DNA of 64,000 nt from Streptomyces cavernae (GTDB taxonomy: Bacteria; Actinomycetota; Actinomycetes; Streptomycetales; Streptomycetaceae): NCBI RefSeq assembly GCF_004023625.1, contig NZ_RPDJ01000006.1, forward strand, positions 124,001 through 188,000, written 5' to 3'. The notes below the pieces were generated by a model that saw only the letters and a program-made list of their open reading frames with translations, was not told the origin of the DNA and ran no database searches. Position numbers and translations under genes: made by a program. Positions 1 to 8,232 of this stretch are shown one piece after another (position 1 is the stretch's first letter; each line of letters starts with the position of its first letter).

Positions 1-1255
1 TGGCGAGCAGGTTGACGAGCACCTGCTGGAGCCGGGCCGCGTCCGCCGACACGAGGGCCGGCTCGTCGGGCAGCTCCAGGCGCCAGTTGTGTTCGCGTCC
101 TGCGGCGCGTGCGTCGCTGATGGTGTCCACGACGAGCGGCACCAGGTCGGTCTGAATGAACTGCAGGGGCCGCCCGGCGTCCAGTCGCGCGAGCAGCAGC
201 AGATCCTCGACGAGCAGCGTCATCCGGCTCGCCTCGGACTCGATCCGGCCGAGGGCGTGCCGCGTGTCGGGCCCGGTCTCCTCCCGGCCGCGTCTGGTGA
301 GCTCGGCGTAGCCGCGGATCGACGCGAGTGGCGTACGCAGCTCATGGCTGGCGTCGGCGACGAACTGCCGGACCCGCATCTCGCTCTGCTGGCGCGCGTG
401 CAGCGCGCCGTGGACGTGGTCGAGCATGCGGTTGAGCGCCGCGCCGACCTGTCCGACCTCGGTGTGCGGATCCGCCTCGGTGTCGGGCACCCGCTCGGTC
501 ATGTTCACTTCGCCCGTGTGCAGCGGGAGTTCGGAGACGCGGGTGGCGGTGGAGGCGACCCGGCGCAGCGGGCGCAGGGCGACACCGACCATGGCGGCAC
601 CGGCCAGCGAGGCGGCGACGAGGCCGGCGGTGGTGACGCTTACCTCTACGAGGATGAGGGTGTTGAGGGTGTCGTTGACGTCGTCTGTGGGGAGGGCGAC
701 GTAGAAGGTGCCGTGAAAGCCCTCGGTGAACTGGACCTGGTACTCGCCGAGGCCGGGGATGGTGACGGTGTGCGGCTTCCCGTCCCGCGCGACCTTCGCC
801 AGCGCCGCCTTCTGGGCGGCGTTGAGGGAGTAGGACTGCATCTCAGGGCGGTCGGTGGAATCGGTCTGCACCTCCTTGCCGTACTCGGCCCGGGTGATGG
901 CGCCGTTGACCCCGTCGACGACGGCGCCGATGGACAGCTCGGACTTCGGGCCCTTGACGACGAAGTCGAGCGGGTCCTTGTTCGGGATCACCCTGTCGTC
1001 GCCCTGCGGCTGGTTCGCCGACTGCTGCCCGACCCCGGCCGGCTTGTCCCGCGGTCCCGAGGCGCGCGCCGCGACATCTTTGAGCGAATTGTTGAGCTGT
1101 TCGTAGAGGTGCTCGCGCAGGGCGATCGTGGTGACCGTGCCGATGACCGCGCACACCACCGCGATCAGTGCCACGGACGCGACGACGAGCCGTGCCCGCA
1201 GCGTCCGAGGCTGTCCTCGCCGCTGCTTCTGTGGCCGTCGTCGCCCACCACTCAT
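1..1255 (-). CDS. Sensor histidine kinase, OmpR-type partner (3' part outside window)
   Basis: Membrane sensor kinase of a two-component system; 418 residues are visible. A short basic N-terminus leads into a first membrane segment (about residues 22-44), an extracytoplasmic domain, a second membrane segment near residue 190, a HAMP linker and a HisKA domain with the phospho-acceptor motif ADASHELRTPL. The window ends at the start of the ATPase domain (LQQVLVNLLA, the N-box region). The ATG overlaps the TGA of the response regulator upstream by 4 nt, so the two are translationally coupled. Stimulus unknown. Family assignment is secure; the physiological role cannot be read from sequence. Confidence 0.92.
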   Translation of the reverse strand, partial: MSGGRRRPQKQRRGQPRTLRARLVVASVALIAVVCAVIGTVTTIALREHLYEQLNNSLKDVAARASGPRDKPAGVGQQSANQPQGDDRVIPNKDPLDFVVKGPKSELSIGAVVDGVNGAITRAEYGKEVQTDSTDRPEMQSYSLNAAQKAALAKVARDGKPHTVTIPGLGEYQVQFTEGFHGTFYVALPTDDVNDTLNTLILVEVSVTTAGLVAASLAGAAMVGVALRPLRRVASTATRVSELPLHTGEVNMTERVPDTEADPHTEVGQVGAALNRMLDHVHGALHARQQSEMRVRQFVADASHELRTPLASIRGYAELTRRGREETGPDTRHALGRIESEASRMTLLVEDLLLLARLDAGRPLQFIQTDLVPLVVDTISDARAAGREHNWRLELPDEPALVSADAARLQQVLVNLLA

Positions 1256-2004
1256 GACGCCGCGGGCTTGATCAGGTAGCCGGCTCCGCGCCGGGTGTGG
1301 ATCATGGGCTCCCGGCCGACGTCTATCTTCCGGCGCAGGTAGGAGATGTAGAGCTCCACGACGTTCGCCTGCCCCCCGAAGTCGTACGACCACACGCGGT
1401 CGAGGATCTGCGCCTTGCTGAGCACGCGCCGGGGATTACGCATCAGGAACCGCAGCAGTTCGAACTCCGTGGCGGTGAGGTGGATGCCCTGCCCGGCCCG
1501 GGACACCTCGTGACTGTCCTCGTCCAGGGTGAGGTCGCCGACGACGAGCACGGAGTCGGAGCGCCGGTCGGCGGCGCCGGAACGCCGGATGAGGCCGCGC
1601 AGCCGGGCCACGACCTCTTCGAGGCTGAAGGGCTTGGTGACGTAGTCGTCGCCGCCCGCGGTCAGCCCCGCGATCCGGTCCTCGACGGCGTCCTTGGCCG
1701 TCAGGAAGAGGACCGGGACGTCGGGGAGCTCGCGGCGCAGGCGACCGAGCACGGTGAGGCCGTCCATGTCGGGCAGCATCATGTCGAGCACGACGGCGTC
1801 GGGACGGAACTCGCGGGCGGTCTGCACCGCTCCGGTCCCGTCGCCCGCGCTGCGGATCTGCCAGCCTTCGTAGCGCAGGGCCATGGACAGCAGCTCGGTG
1901 ATCGACATCTCGTCGTCCACCACAAGCACTCGGACGGGGCTCCCGTCCGGCCTCAGCAGTTCGGTGCGCCCCTGGGGCGAGGTCGTGGTCATGGTCAGCA
2001 CCAT
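1252..2004 (-). CDS. OmpR-family response regulator
   Basis: DNA-binding response regulator that receives phosphate from the kinase encoded immediately downstream. The receiver domain shows the acidic pocket VVDDE, the phospho-acceptor Asp in LDMMLPDMDG and the Lys of TKPFS. The C-terminal half is a winged-helix OmpR/PhoB domain (LTATEFELLRFL through YISYLRRKID and RRGAGYLIKP). A longer reading frame begins at 2061, but the ATG at 2004 has a good ribosome site (GAGGA, 7-nt spacing), giving 250 residues. The stop overlaps the kinase start. Regulon not deducible. Confidence 0.93.
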   Translation of the reverse strand: MVLTMTTTSPQGRTELLRPDGSPVRVLVVDDEMSITELLSMALRYEGWQIRSAGDGTGAVQTAREFRPDAVVLDMMLPDMDGLTVLGRLRRELPDVPVLFLTAKDAVEDRIAGLTAGGDDYVTKPFSLEEVVARLRGLIRRSGAADRRSDSVLVVGDLTLDEDSHEVSRAGQGIHLTATEFELLRFLMRNPRRVLSKAQILDRVWSYDFGGQANVVELYISYLRRKIDVGREPMIHTRRGAGYLIKPAAS

Positions 2005-2361
2005 GTCGGGGTCCTCTGAGAGCGCCCTTTCGGGAAGCTGTGATTTTCCTGAGAAACGCACAGGCGGCTCTCAGTGAACACCTGGGAGTCGCTTGTCCCG
2101 TGGCGCCCCCGTGGCGCCCCCGTGATCCTCGTGACGGGGATTCGTCGACCGCCAAAACGCCATGACCAGGGAACTCGACGGTGATCGCGGCGGCCGGGGA
2201 GCCGCGGACGGAGGTGGGGAAGGAGTGCGGTGAAAGCTGTGCGCGGGCGGAAACGGTGCGCACGGAGATGAGAATCGCGGTCGGTCCACGAGCTAACACG
2301 GCGGGCACCGCACCACCCTCCCGCCCACCCACGGCACAACCGGGGAACCCATTGATCGGCC
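2005..2361. other. Intergenic region upstream of the two-component operon
   Basis: About 357 bp between the end of the DUF2797 gene and the regulator start. It must hold the promoter for the two-component operon. A short direct duplication (GTGGCGCCCCC twice near 2100-2122) is visible. I see no convincing terminator or RNA gene. Confidence 0.4.
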
Positions 2362-3234
2362 TCAGAAGAGCCCTCCCTGCACCCCGCCGAACTCCCTCAC
2401 CGGCACGGTCGACCCACCGTCGCCCGCCGCGGTCAGCTCCCACCCCGGCAGCAGTCGGGTGTCGAGTACGACGACGCCACGCACCGTGGCCAGGTGCAGG
2501 TCCGGCCCGGCGGCGGCGAGGAGTTCACCGCTCACCCGGGCGCCGGGCGCCAGCTCGCCGACGGATCCGTACGCGGGCGGCAGCCCGGCGAGGCCGAACA
2601 CCCGCGTGTGGTCGACCGGTTCGAAGGGCGCCCGCTCCAGCGACTCGGGCCAGCCCGCCAGCCGCCGGGCCCGGGCATGCAGTTCTCCGAGCTCGGCGAC
2701 GCGTACGGCGGGCTCCGGCAACGCGGCCCGTACCGCCCGCTTGTCGGCATACGGAATCCGGTCGGGGACGTCGAGCGCCGCCCGCAACAGCTCCTCGGTC
2801 CGCCGCGCGGCCATCAACGGCCCCCGGCCCAGCCAACTGAACAGGACGGCCCCCTGCTCCATAAGCCGGGCGGATCCACGCTCGACGGCGGTGATCCCGA
2901 CCTTGACCATGCCCGGCCCGAACCACGCCAGGTAGACGGAGTAGGGCCGTGGATCGTCGGCGTACGTATCGGCGGCGACGGAGTGCGCACGGTCCATGCG
3001 CGCGCACTCCTCGCAGCGGGCGCCGGTGCTCCGCCCCGGCACCGCGGCCCGCACGGCACACGGGTGACCACGCGCCCCGACGCACGTCCGCACCGCTCCG
3101 ACGGCCACGCCGAAAGCGACCCGCTTCCCCCACGCCAGCCCGCTCTCACGCCCACCGTCCCAGGTGAGCACGGGCCCATGAGCGGACCACCGCAGCCCCG
3201 TACTGCGCCATGTCCGATCCGCTGCCGAAGCCAT
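2362..3234 (-). CDS. DUF2797 family protein
   Basis: About 290 residues matching the DUF2797 family common in actinomycetes. The N-terminal part (WRSTGLRWSAHGPVLTW) is followed by a cysteine-bearing stretch (HPCAV and CEECARMDRAHS) that could bind metal, then a segment YSVYLAWFGPGMVKVGITAVERG resembling the start of GIY-YIG-like folds. Biochemical function unknown. The start is uncertain: ATG 3234 is chosen from family N-termini, with ATG 3258 or GTG 3243 as alternatives. It lies 49 bp downstream of the NUDIX gene on the same strand and may be co-transcribed with it. Confidence 0.75.
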   Translation of the reverse strand: MASAADRTWRSTGLRWSAHGPVLTWDGGRESGLAWGKRVAFGVAVGAVRTCVGARGHPCAVRAAVPGRSTGARCEECARMDRAHSVAADTYADDPRPYSVYLAWFGPGMVKVGITAVERGSARLMEQGAVLFSWLGRGPLMAARRTEELLRAALDVPDRIPYADKRAVRAALPEPAVRVAELGELHARARRLAGWPESLERAPFEPVDHTRVFGLAGLPPAYGSVGELAPGARVSGELLAAAGPDLHLATVRGVVVLDTRLLPGWELTAAGDGGSTVPVREFGGVQGGLF

Positions 3235-3283
3235 GCCCGTCACACCGTGCCATCCCATCCAGTGCGCCCACCGCACCCACCGG

Positions 3284-3823
3284 TCACGAGCGTAGGGGCA
3301 GCCACTGACAACGCCCCGGGTCGTCGTCGGCGGCGGCACAGCGCCGGAACACCTCCTGCCCGTCCGGCACGAACGCCCACTCCCGGCGCGCGGCCCGCAA
3401 CTCGACCCCGGTCATCCAGGAGTGCCAGGAGATCTCCGCGGGATCGGGTCGCACGGCACGCTCCATCCCCTCCGTCGGCACGGCCTCGTGCACACCGAGC
3501 CAGTACGGGCTCATGGCCCCCGGCACAGGAACTTGAAGAGGAACCGCACCGAGACGCGGACCCCCCAACTCCTCGAAGACCCCCCGGGCCACCGCCTGCT
3601 CGTACGACTCCCCGACCCCCGCGGCCCCGCCGACCAGCCAGTCGTACTGCCCCGGAAACCGAGCGACACCGTCCGCCCGCCGATGCACGAGCACCCGCCC
3701 ATCGACATCCCGGCACACGGTGATCGCCACCCGGCGCAGCCACTCGCTGCGTACGGCCTGCGCCCTGTCCACCACCCCCACGACCCGATCCCGCTCGTCC
3801 ACCCGCTCGACCGACTCCCCCAC
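3284..3823 (-). CDS. NUDIX hydrolase
   Basis: 179-residue NUDIX-fold protein predicted to hydrolyse a nucleoside-diphosphate-linked compound. The NUDIX box is recognisable as G-x5-E-x7-R-G-x-F-E-E-L-G (GAAGVGESYEQAVARGVFEE, residues about 86-105). The flanks (DERDRVVGVVDR at the N-terminus, WHSWM after the box) are those of the isopentenyl-diphosphate-isomerase-like/YfcD branch of the family. The GTG start follows GAGGAGGG at good spacing. Substrate not determinable from sequence. Confidence 0.88.
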   Translation of the reverse strand: MGESVERVDERDRVVGVVDRAQAVRSEWLRRVAITVCRDVDGRVLVHRRADGVARFPGQYDWLVGGAAGVGESYEQAVARGVFEELGGPRLGAVPLQVPVPGAMSPYWLGVHEAVPTEGMERAVRPDPAEISWHSWMTGVELRAARREWAFVPDGQEVFRRCAAADDDPGRCQWLPLRS

Positions 3824-3989
3824 GGACCCTCCTCACCCTCACGCACAAGGAGACCAAGGCCACGAGAAAAGGGGTCAGCGCCGGCTGCGCCGTGAGGACA
3901 CACCCTTCCCGGGGTACGGCGTCCGGGCTCCGCCCAGACGGGGCCGGGTGCGGGCGGGCGAATTCGCGTAGTGGCCACGGTGGTTCCAG

Positions 3990-4620
3990 AGTCACCAGGA
4001 CCGGCGAGGTGTGGGTGTTGCTGACCGTGAGGTTGTAGACCTGCTGTTCCTGGGCCCAGCCGCGGGTGGCGAGGACGGTGCGGAGCGTCCCGTCGGGTGT
4101 GCGGAGACAGTGCCCGGGCCGCACCTGGCCGGCGGGGGTCCAAGTGTTCCGGTCGGCCAGCCACAGCGGATGGTTGTCGGTCGCCGTGAAGCTCCCGGCA
4201 GTGCTCCCGGCGGCACCCTCGACGGTGATCCGCACGAGGCGCTTCGTCCCGTCGCCGGTGATCACGCGCTGCACGGTCTGTGGTCCTGTCAGCCCCGTCC
4301 TCGTGTCGGTGGCGAGCACACGGTCACCCACCCGCACGTAACGGATCTGCTCGACCGTGCCGTCGGCCATGACCACGCGGGTCTCGGGCGCGACGCTGTT
4401 GAAACCTTGCAGGTTTTGGCGCCCTTCCCGAACAGTCCCTTGAGGGCTCCCCAGGCCTTGTCGCCCCATTTGCCGAATTTCACGGCGGAGGCGCCGTAGC
4501 CGGCGACGGGAATCGCGGACGCGCAGGACAGTCCTGCGTTGAGTGCGTCGCCGTCGGCTCCGTACCAACTGCAGAGCCGGACAGCTCGGGGCGGGGGTGG
4601 CCCGGAGGGCTGGCATCGTC
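3990..4620 (-). pseudogene. Remnant of a polymorphic-toxin pre-toxin Hint domain
   Basis: On the minus strand one frame reads CSWYGADGDALNAGLSC...AGYGASAVKFGKWGDKAWGALKGLFGKGAK, the linker that precedes Hint domains in Rhs/polymorphic toxins. After a frameshift near 4410 another frame reads PETRVVMADGTVEQI...VGDRVLATD...ATDNHPLWL...VYNLTVSNTHTSPVLV, a pre-toxin Hint (autoproteolytic intein-like) domain. There is no start, no repeat-rich N-terminal body and no recognisable C-terminal toxin; the frame runs into sequence antisense of the NUDIX promoter. This is a decayed fragment of a larger toxin gene, perhaps left after recombination of the toxin tip. No immunity gene is recognised nearby. Confidence 0.75.
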
Positions 4621-4834
4621 CGCGTCGCCACAGCCCTCAGCGGTCGTGCCGTTTCCCGGACTGAACTCTGTCGCCAGGCGGTGAGCCTGCCACGTGGCGC
4701 AGGCGCGCGTAGCCACCGCACGGGCGGAAAGCTGACCGTTACCCTTCCTGCCTTTGTCGCTGCCAGGACGGGTTGGAGCCGCCCGGTGACCGCGATGTGG
4801 TGTCGGCCACGACGTGAGTGCCGCCGGACAAGCT

Positions 4835-5182
4835 CTAGTCGCTCAGCATCACGTAGTCGTACGAGACCTCGTTTCCCTCGACCTTGGTCACGGACACCGC
4901 GATGTGCTGCTTCTTTCCGTCCTTGGACGTCACCGTGCAGTCGACCATGGCACGCTGCTGTGCCTTCAGACCTCCGGCGCAGCTGACCGCCCGCGGCTTC
5001 TCCTGCACCAGCGGCAGGGCGTAGTGCTCACGGACTTGCTTCTCGACCTCCGTTCGCGACACGGTGGCCGTGGCGCCGACGGTGCTGGTCGACTCGGTGC
5101 TCAGCAGCCGGGGTCCGGCCACGGCCAGGCCGCCGAGGGCCACGGCGGTGGCGGCGGTCAGGGACACGACGACGTACTTCAT
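4835..5182 (-). CDS. Secreted or anchored DUF4333 protein
   Basis: 115-residue exported protein. MKYVVVSLTAATAVALGGLAVAGP is a hydrophobic signal or anchor, followed by a single DUF4333-type domain (VEKQVREHYALPLVQEKPRAVSCAGGLKAQ...VDCTV...VSYDYVM) with its two conserved cysteines. The ATG at 5182 has a strong ribosome site (GAGGAGAAGATC); the reading frame extends further upstream without start-site support. Function of the family is unknown; members are usually small envelope proteins. It stands alone downstream of a regulator gene on the same strand. Confidence 0.8.
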   Translation of the reverse strand: MKYVVVSLTAATAVALGGLAVAGPRLLSTESTSTVGATATVSRTEVEKQVREHYALPLVQEKPRAVSCAGGLKAQQRAMVDCTVTSKDGKKQHIAVSVTKVEGNEVSYDYVMLSD

Positions 5183-5253
5183 GATCTTCTCCTCGGGGGC
5201 GCTCGCTTCTGTGACGCTTCCTGAGGAGACTGGCTCGCCGCGCGGCCCCGACG

Positions 5254-5304
5254 CTTCGGCCTGCGAGCCGAAGATGGCTGCCCGTGGTCGGCCTGCAGGC
5301 CGAC
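5254..5304 (-). terminator. Double hairpin after the NarL-type regulator
   Basis: Two adjacent inverted repeats lie 10-60 bp past the regulator stop: CTTCGGC/GCCGAAG (5254-5273, 6-nt loop) and the perfect 18-bp palindrome GTCGGCCTGCAGGCCGAC (5287-5304). No U-tract follows, so termination is a guess. The second palindrome recurs upstream of the kinase gene. Confidence 0.45.
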
Positions 5305-5313
5305 CCGGACCGG

Positions 5314-6015
5314 TCAGGCGGGCGGCGCCTGGCGGTCCCGTACGAGGCCGGTGTGCCAGGCCCAGGCGGCGATCTCGACGCGGTTGCGGACGCCCAGCTT
5401 GTCCTTGATGTTGGCCAGGTGCGTCTTGACGGTGCCCAGGGAAAGGTACAGTTCGTCGCAGATCTCCTGGTTGGTGCGGCCCACCGCGAGCAGGCGCACG
5501 ACGTCCATTTCCCGCTGGGAGAGCGGATGCGGGGTGGCTGGTGCAGGCTGCTGCCCGGCGAGGTGCTTGAGGAGGCGGACGGTGACCGCAGGGGAGACCA
5601 GGGCGTCGCCGCGGGCGGCGGATCGTACGGCCTCGATCAGGAGGGTGGATCCGGCGTCCTTCAACAAGAAGCCACAGGCGCCGTTGCGCAGGGCGGTGTA
5701 GGCATAGTCGTCCTGGTCGAAGGTGGTCACGACCACGACGCGCAGAGGGTCGGTGACGCCCGGCCCGGCCAGGGCGCGGGTGACTTCCAGGCCGTCCAGC
5801 TTGGGCATGCGGATGTCGACGAGGCACACGTCGGGGCGCAGACGGCGGGCGAGTTCGACGCACTCGGCGCCGTCGGCGGCCTCGCCGATGACCTCCAGGT
5901 CGGGCTGGGTGCCCAGGATCAGCCGGAAGCCGGTGCGGACCATCTCCTGGTCGTCCGCGATCAGCACTCGTGTGCGGGGACCGCCCGCCCCGTTCGTAGC
6001 GTCGGAGAGGTTCAC
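5314..6015 (-). CDS. NarL/FixJ-family response regulator
   Basis: 233-residue LuxR-type response regulator. The N-terminal receiver carries IADDQ, the phospho-acceptor in VDIRMPKLDG and the conserved K of LLKD. The C-terminal HTH_LuxR domain reads LSQREMDVVRLLAVGRTNQEI...SLGTVKTHLANIKDKLGVRNR. The ATG overlaps the stop of the histidine kinase by 4 nt. The divergent ABC exporter next door makes it a plausible target, as in bacitracin-type sensing modules, but that is inference from position. Confidence 0.94.
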   Translation of the reverse strand: MNLSDATNGAGGPRTRVLIADDQEMVRTGFRLILGTQPDLEVIGEAADGAECVELARRLRPDVCLVDIRMPKLDGLEVTRALAGPGVTDPLRVVVVTTFDQDDYAYTALRNGACGFLLKDAGSTLLIEAVRSAARGDALVSPAVTVRLLKHLAGQQPAPATPHPLSQREMDVVRLLAVGRTNQEICDELYLSLGTVKTHLANIKDKLGVRNRVEIAAWAWHTGLVRDRQAPPA

Positions 6016-7208
6016 GCGGGTGATCCTTCCACAGCCGGCAGGACCGGGAAGGCGGCGCTCACGCTCCAGCCGCCGTCCGCTGTCCGGCCGCTGGTGAGGG
6101 TGCCTTCCACCGCTTCGACGCGTTCGCGCAGGCCCACCAGGCCGAAGCCGCCCCGGCCGCCTGTCGGGGCGGTGGCGCGGGCCGTTGGTGCCGTGTTGAG
6201 CACCCCCACCCGCAGCCGATCGCGGTCGCCTTGCTGGTGGAGGTCGAGGCGGACGGCCACGTCGGCGCCGGGGGCGTGGCGGCGCACGTTCGTCAGCGCC
6301 TCCTGCACCACGCGGTGAACGGAGGTCTCCACCTCCGGGGCCAGCCGGACCCCGCGCACCGAGTCCTCGACATCCAGCCGCGCCTCGGTGCCGTGCCCGG
6401 CGAACGCGGAGACCAGGCGGTCCAGCTCGGTCAGCAGCTCGCCCGGGCGCGCGGCCTGGTGGTCCTCCTCGCGCAGTACCCGTACCAGGCGGCGCATGGA
6501 ATCCAGGGTCTCGCCACCGGCCCGGGAGATGCCTTCCAGCAGGGGCTTGAGCTGCTCCGGGGAGGTCTCCTGGATCATCAGCGCGGCGTTGGCGTGCACG
6601 ATGATGCCGGTGACGTGGTGGGCGACGAAGTCGTGCAGATCGCGGGCGAGTTCGAGGCGTTCGTTCTGGCGTACGGCGTCCATGGCCCGGGCCCGGCGGG
6701 CGTCCAGCAGACGCAGGTAGCAGGCCAGGCCGACGGCCCCGCCGACGGCGAGGGTCAAGAGGAAGGAGTATCCGAAGAAGTCATGCTCCGCGCCCGCGCG
6801 CAGCGGCAGGGCGATCACCGCGACCGCCAGCGCCGCCGACAGCGCCACGGCGGTGGCCGGCCGCTCCACCCGCCGAGCGGTCCGGGTGAGCAGCACGAGC
6901 AGGGCGACCGTTTCCAGCATGCCCCACGTACCGCTGGAGAGCGGGGCATACGCACCCAGGCCCGCTGTCAGGGCCAGGGAGCCCAGCGCGGCGGCACCGG
7001 CACGCCATTCGGGACCCGGCCGGCGGGCGGGAAGGAGCAGCGTGGCGGCGGCGAGCGGACCGGCGACAAGGGGCAGCCGGCTCGACCACCGGTGCTGCGG
7101 GTCGTAGTAGGCCACCAGGTCGAGCAGCCACACCAGGGCCAGGCCCCCGCAGAGCGAGACCGTGATGGCGTGCCGGATGGCCGGGGAGAGCGGCGTATCG
7201 GGTTCCAC
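6012..7208 (-). CDS. NarL-type sensor histidine kinase (HisKA_3)
   Basis: 398-residue kinase. The N-terminal half has about five to six membrane segments (for example ITVSLCGGLALVWLLDLVAYY and SFLLTLAVGGAVGLACYL) and no large outside domain. The HisKA_3 box ELARDLHDFVAHHVTGI holds the phospho-acceptor His, and the ATPase domain ends with GGFGLVGLRERVEAVEG. Such intramembrane-type kinases commonly sense membrane stress or an adjacent transporter. The start is a GTG with a weak ribosome site. The gene is divergent from a small ORF and the ABC transporter at 7328-10253. Confidence 0.92.
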   Translation of the reverse strand: MEPDTPLSPAIRHAITVSLCGGLALVWLLDLVAYYDPQHRWSSRLPLVAGPLAAATLLLPARRPGPEWRAGAAALGSLALTAGLGAYAPLSSGTWGMLETVALLVLLTRTARRVERPATAVALSAALAVAVIALPLRAGAEHDFFGYSFLLTLAVGGAVGLACYLRLLDARRARAMDAVRQNERLELARDLHDFVAHHVTGIIVHANAALMIQETSPEQLKPLLEGISRAGGETLDSMRRLVRVLREEDHQAARPGELLTELDRLVSAFAGHGTEARLDVEDSVRGVRLAPEVETSVHRVVQEALTNVRRHAPGADVAVRLDLHQQGDRDRLRVGVLNTAPTARATAPTGGRGGFGLVGLRERVEAVEGTLTSGRTADGGWSVSAAFPVLPAVEGSPA

Positions 7209-7242
7209 GCCGGAAAGAGTACGGACGGACGGCCGATGCGCG

Positions 7243-7260
7243 GGTCGGCCTGCAGGCCGA
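7243..7260. promoter_or_regulatory. Near-palindromic repeat upstream of the kinase gene
   Basis: GGTCGGCCTGCAGGCCGA occurs here, 35 bp before the kinase start, and again at 5286-5303 just past the regulator stop, so both ends of the two-gene operon carry the same 18-bp, nearly self-complementary sequence. It could be a regulator-binding site or a recombination footprint. Direct observation; function is inferred. Confidence 0.4.
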
Positions 7261-7327
7261 TGCCGGGTGCCCGTAACGGCCCGGCGGCCGAGGACGCGCG
7301 GTGTGCTGCGGCGGCATCGTCGACGGC

Positions 7328-7423
7328 ATGCAGATCCTCACCGTTCTCGACTTCGCCCTGGCGGCGCTCGCCGGGCTGTGCTTCGTCCTGTGCGCCCTCG
7401 TCACCGTGGACGTGGCCCGATGA
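7328..7423 (+). CDS. Small membrane peptide coupled to the ABC transporter
   Basis: 31-codon reading frame MQILTVLDFALAALAG followed by LCFVLCALVTVDVAR. Nearly the whole peptide is one hydrophobic helix with two cysteine-flanked leucine stretches. Its TGA overlaps the ATG of the ATP-binding protein gene by 4 nt (ATGA), the same coupling used between the next two genes, which argues that it is translated. The upstream ribosome site is weak. It may be a small regulatory subunit of the transporter or a leader peptide. Unrecognised family. Confidence 0.45.
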   Translation: MQILTVLDFALAALAGLCFVLCALVTVDVAR

Positions 7424-8232
7424 CCCCGTACCGTACGACCACCACCTCCCCCGTCCTGGCCGGCATCGGTCTGACCAAGTCCTACGGCCTGACCCGCGCC
7501 CTGGCCGGCGTCGACGTGTCCGTCTCGGCAGGCGAGTCGCTGGCGGTCATGGGACCGTCCGGGTCGGGCAAGTCCACCTTGCTGCACTGCCTGGCCGGCA
7601 TCGAACGGCCCGACGAGGGCCAGGTGGTGCTGGCCGGGGAGCGTGTGGACCAGCTGGGCGAGCCGGAGCGCAGTGAGCTGCGCCGGACCCGTTTCGGTTT
7701 CGTCTTCCAGTCCGGCCAGCTGCTGCCGGAGCTGCCCGCCGACGAGAACGTGGCCCTGCCGCTGATGCTGGGCGGTTTGCCCCGCCGCCAGGCGGTCGCG
7801 AAGGCGCGGGAGTGGTTCGCGCCGCTGGGCCTGGCGGGCAAGGAGGACCGGCGGCCGGGGCAGCTGTCCGGCGGGCAGGAACAGCGGGTGGCCATCGCGC
7901 GGGCGCTGGTCGGCGGCCCACAGGTGATCTTCGCCGACGAGCCGACGGGTGCGCTCGACCAGTCCACGGGCATGGAGGTCATCGGCCTGCTGGTCGAGAT
8001 CACCCGCAGTCAGGGCGCCGCGCTCGTCGTGGTCACGCACGACGCGAACGTGGCGGCCTACTGCGACCGCACCGTCCGCGTCCGCGACGGACGCCTGAGC
8101 GAGGCCGGCCGCACGTATGCAAGGGCCGCGGTCGGCGACGCGACCGCCCACGCCGCCGAGGCGGCGGGCCTCGCCGTCTGGCGCGCGGCCGGACACCCGT
8201 CCGGCGACGCGGACGCGAGGTACGACCGATGA
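7420..8232 (+). CDS. ABC transporter ATP-binding protein (MacB/LolD-like)
   Basis: 270-residue ATPase energising the FtsX-type permease that follows. Walker A is GPSGSGKST (residues about 46-54), followed by the Q-loop FQSGQLLPELPADENV, the signature LSGGQEQRVAIARAL, Walker B VIFADEPTGALD and the switch His VVVTHD. This motif set is typical of MacB/BceA-type exporters that act on peptides or lipoproteins. Start and stop overlap the neighbouring genes by 4 nt, giving a tight operon. Located divergent to a NarL-type two-component operon that may control it. Confidence 0.93.
   Translation: MTPYRTTTTSPVLAGIGLTKSYGLTRALAGVDVSVSAGESLAVMGPSGSGKSTLLHCLAGIERPDEGQVVLAGERVDQLGEPERSELRRTRFGFVFQSGQLLPELPADENVALPLMLGGLPRRQAVAKAREWFAPLGLAGKEDRRPGQLSGGQEQRVAIARALVGGPQVIFADEPTGALDQSTGMEVIGLLVEITRSQGAALVVVTHDANVAAYCDRTVRVRDGRLSEAGRTYARAAVGDATAHAAEAAGLAVWRAAGHPSGDADARYDR

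Noticed and set aside
4835..5863. Long 342-codon version of the DUF4333 gene
   Set aside because: The upstream part is antisense-frame shadow of the response-regulator gene; the signal sequence and a strong ribosome site place the start at 5182.
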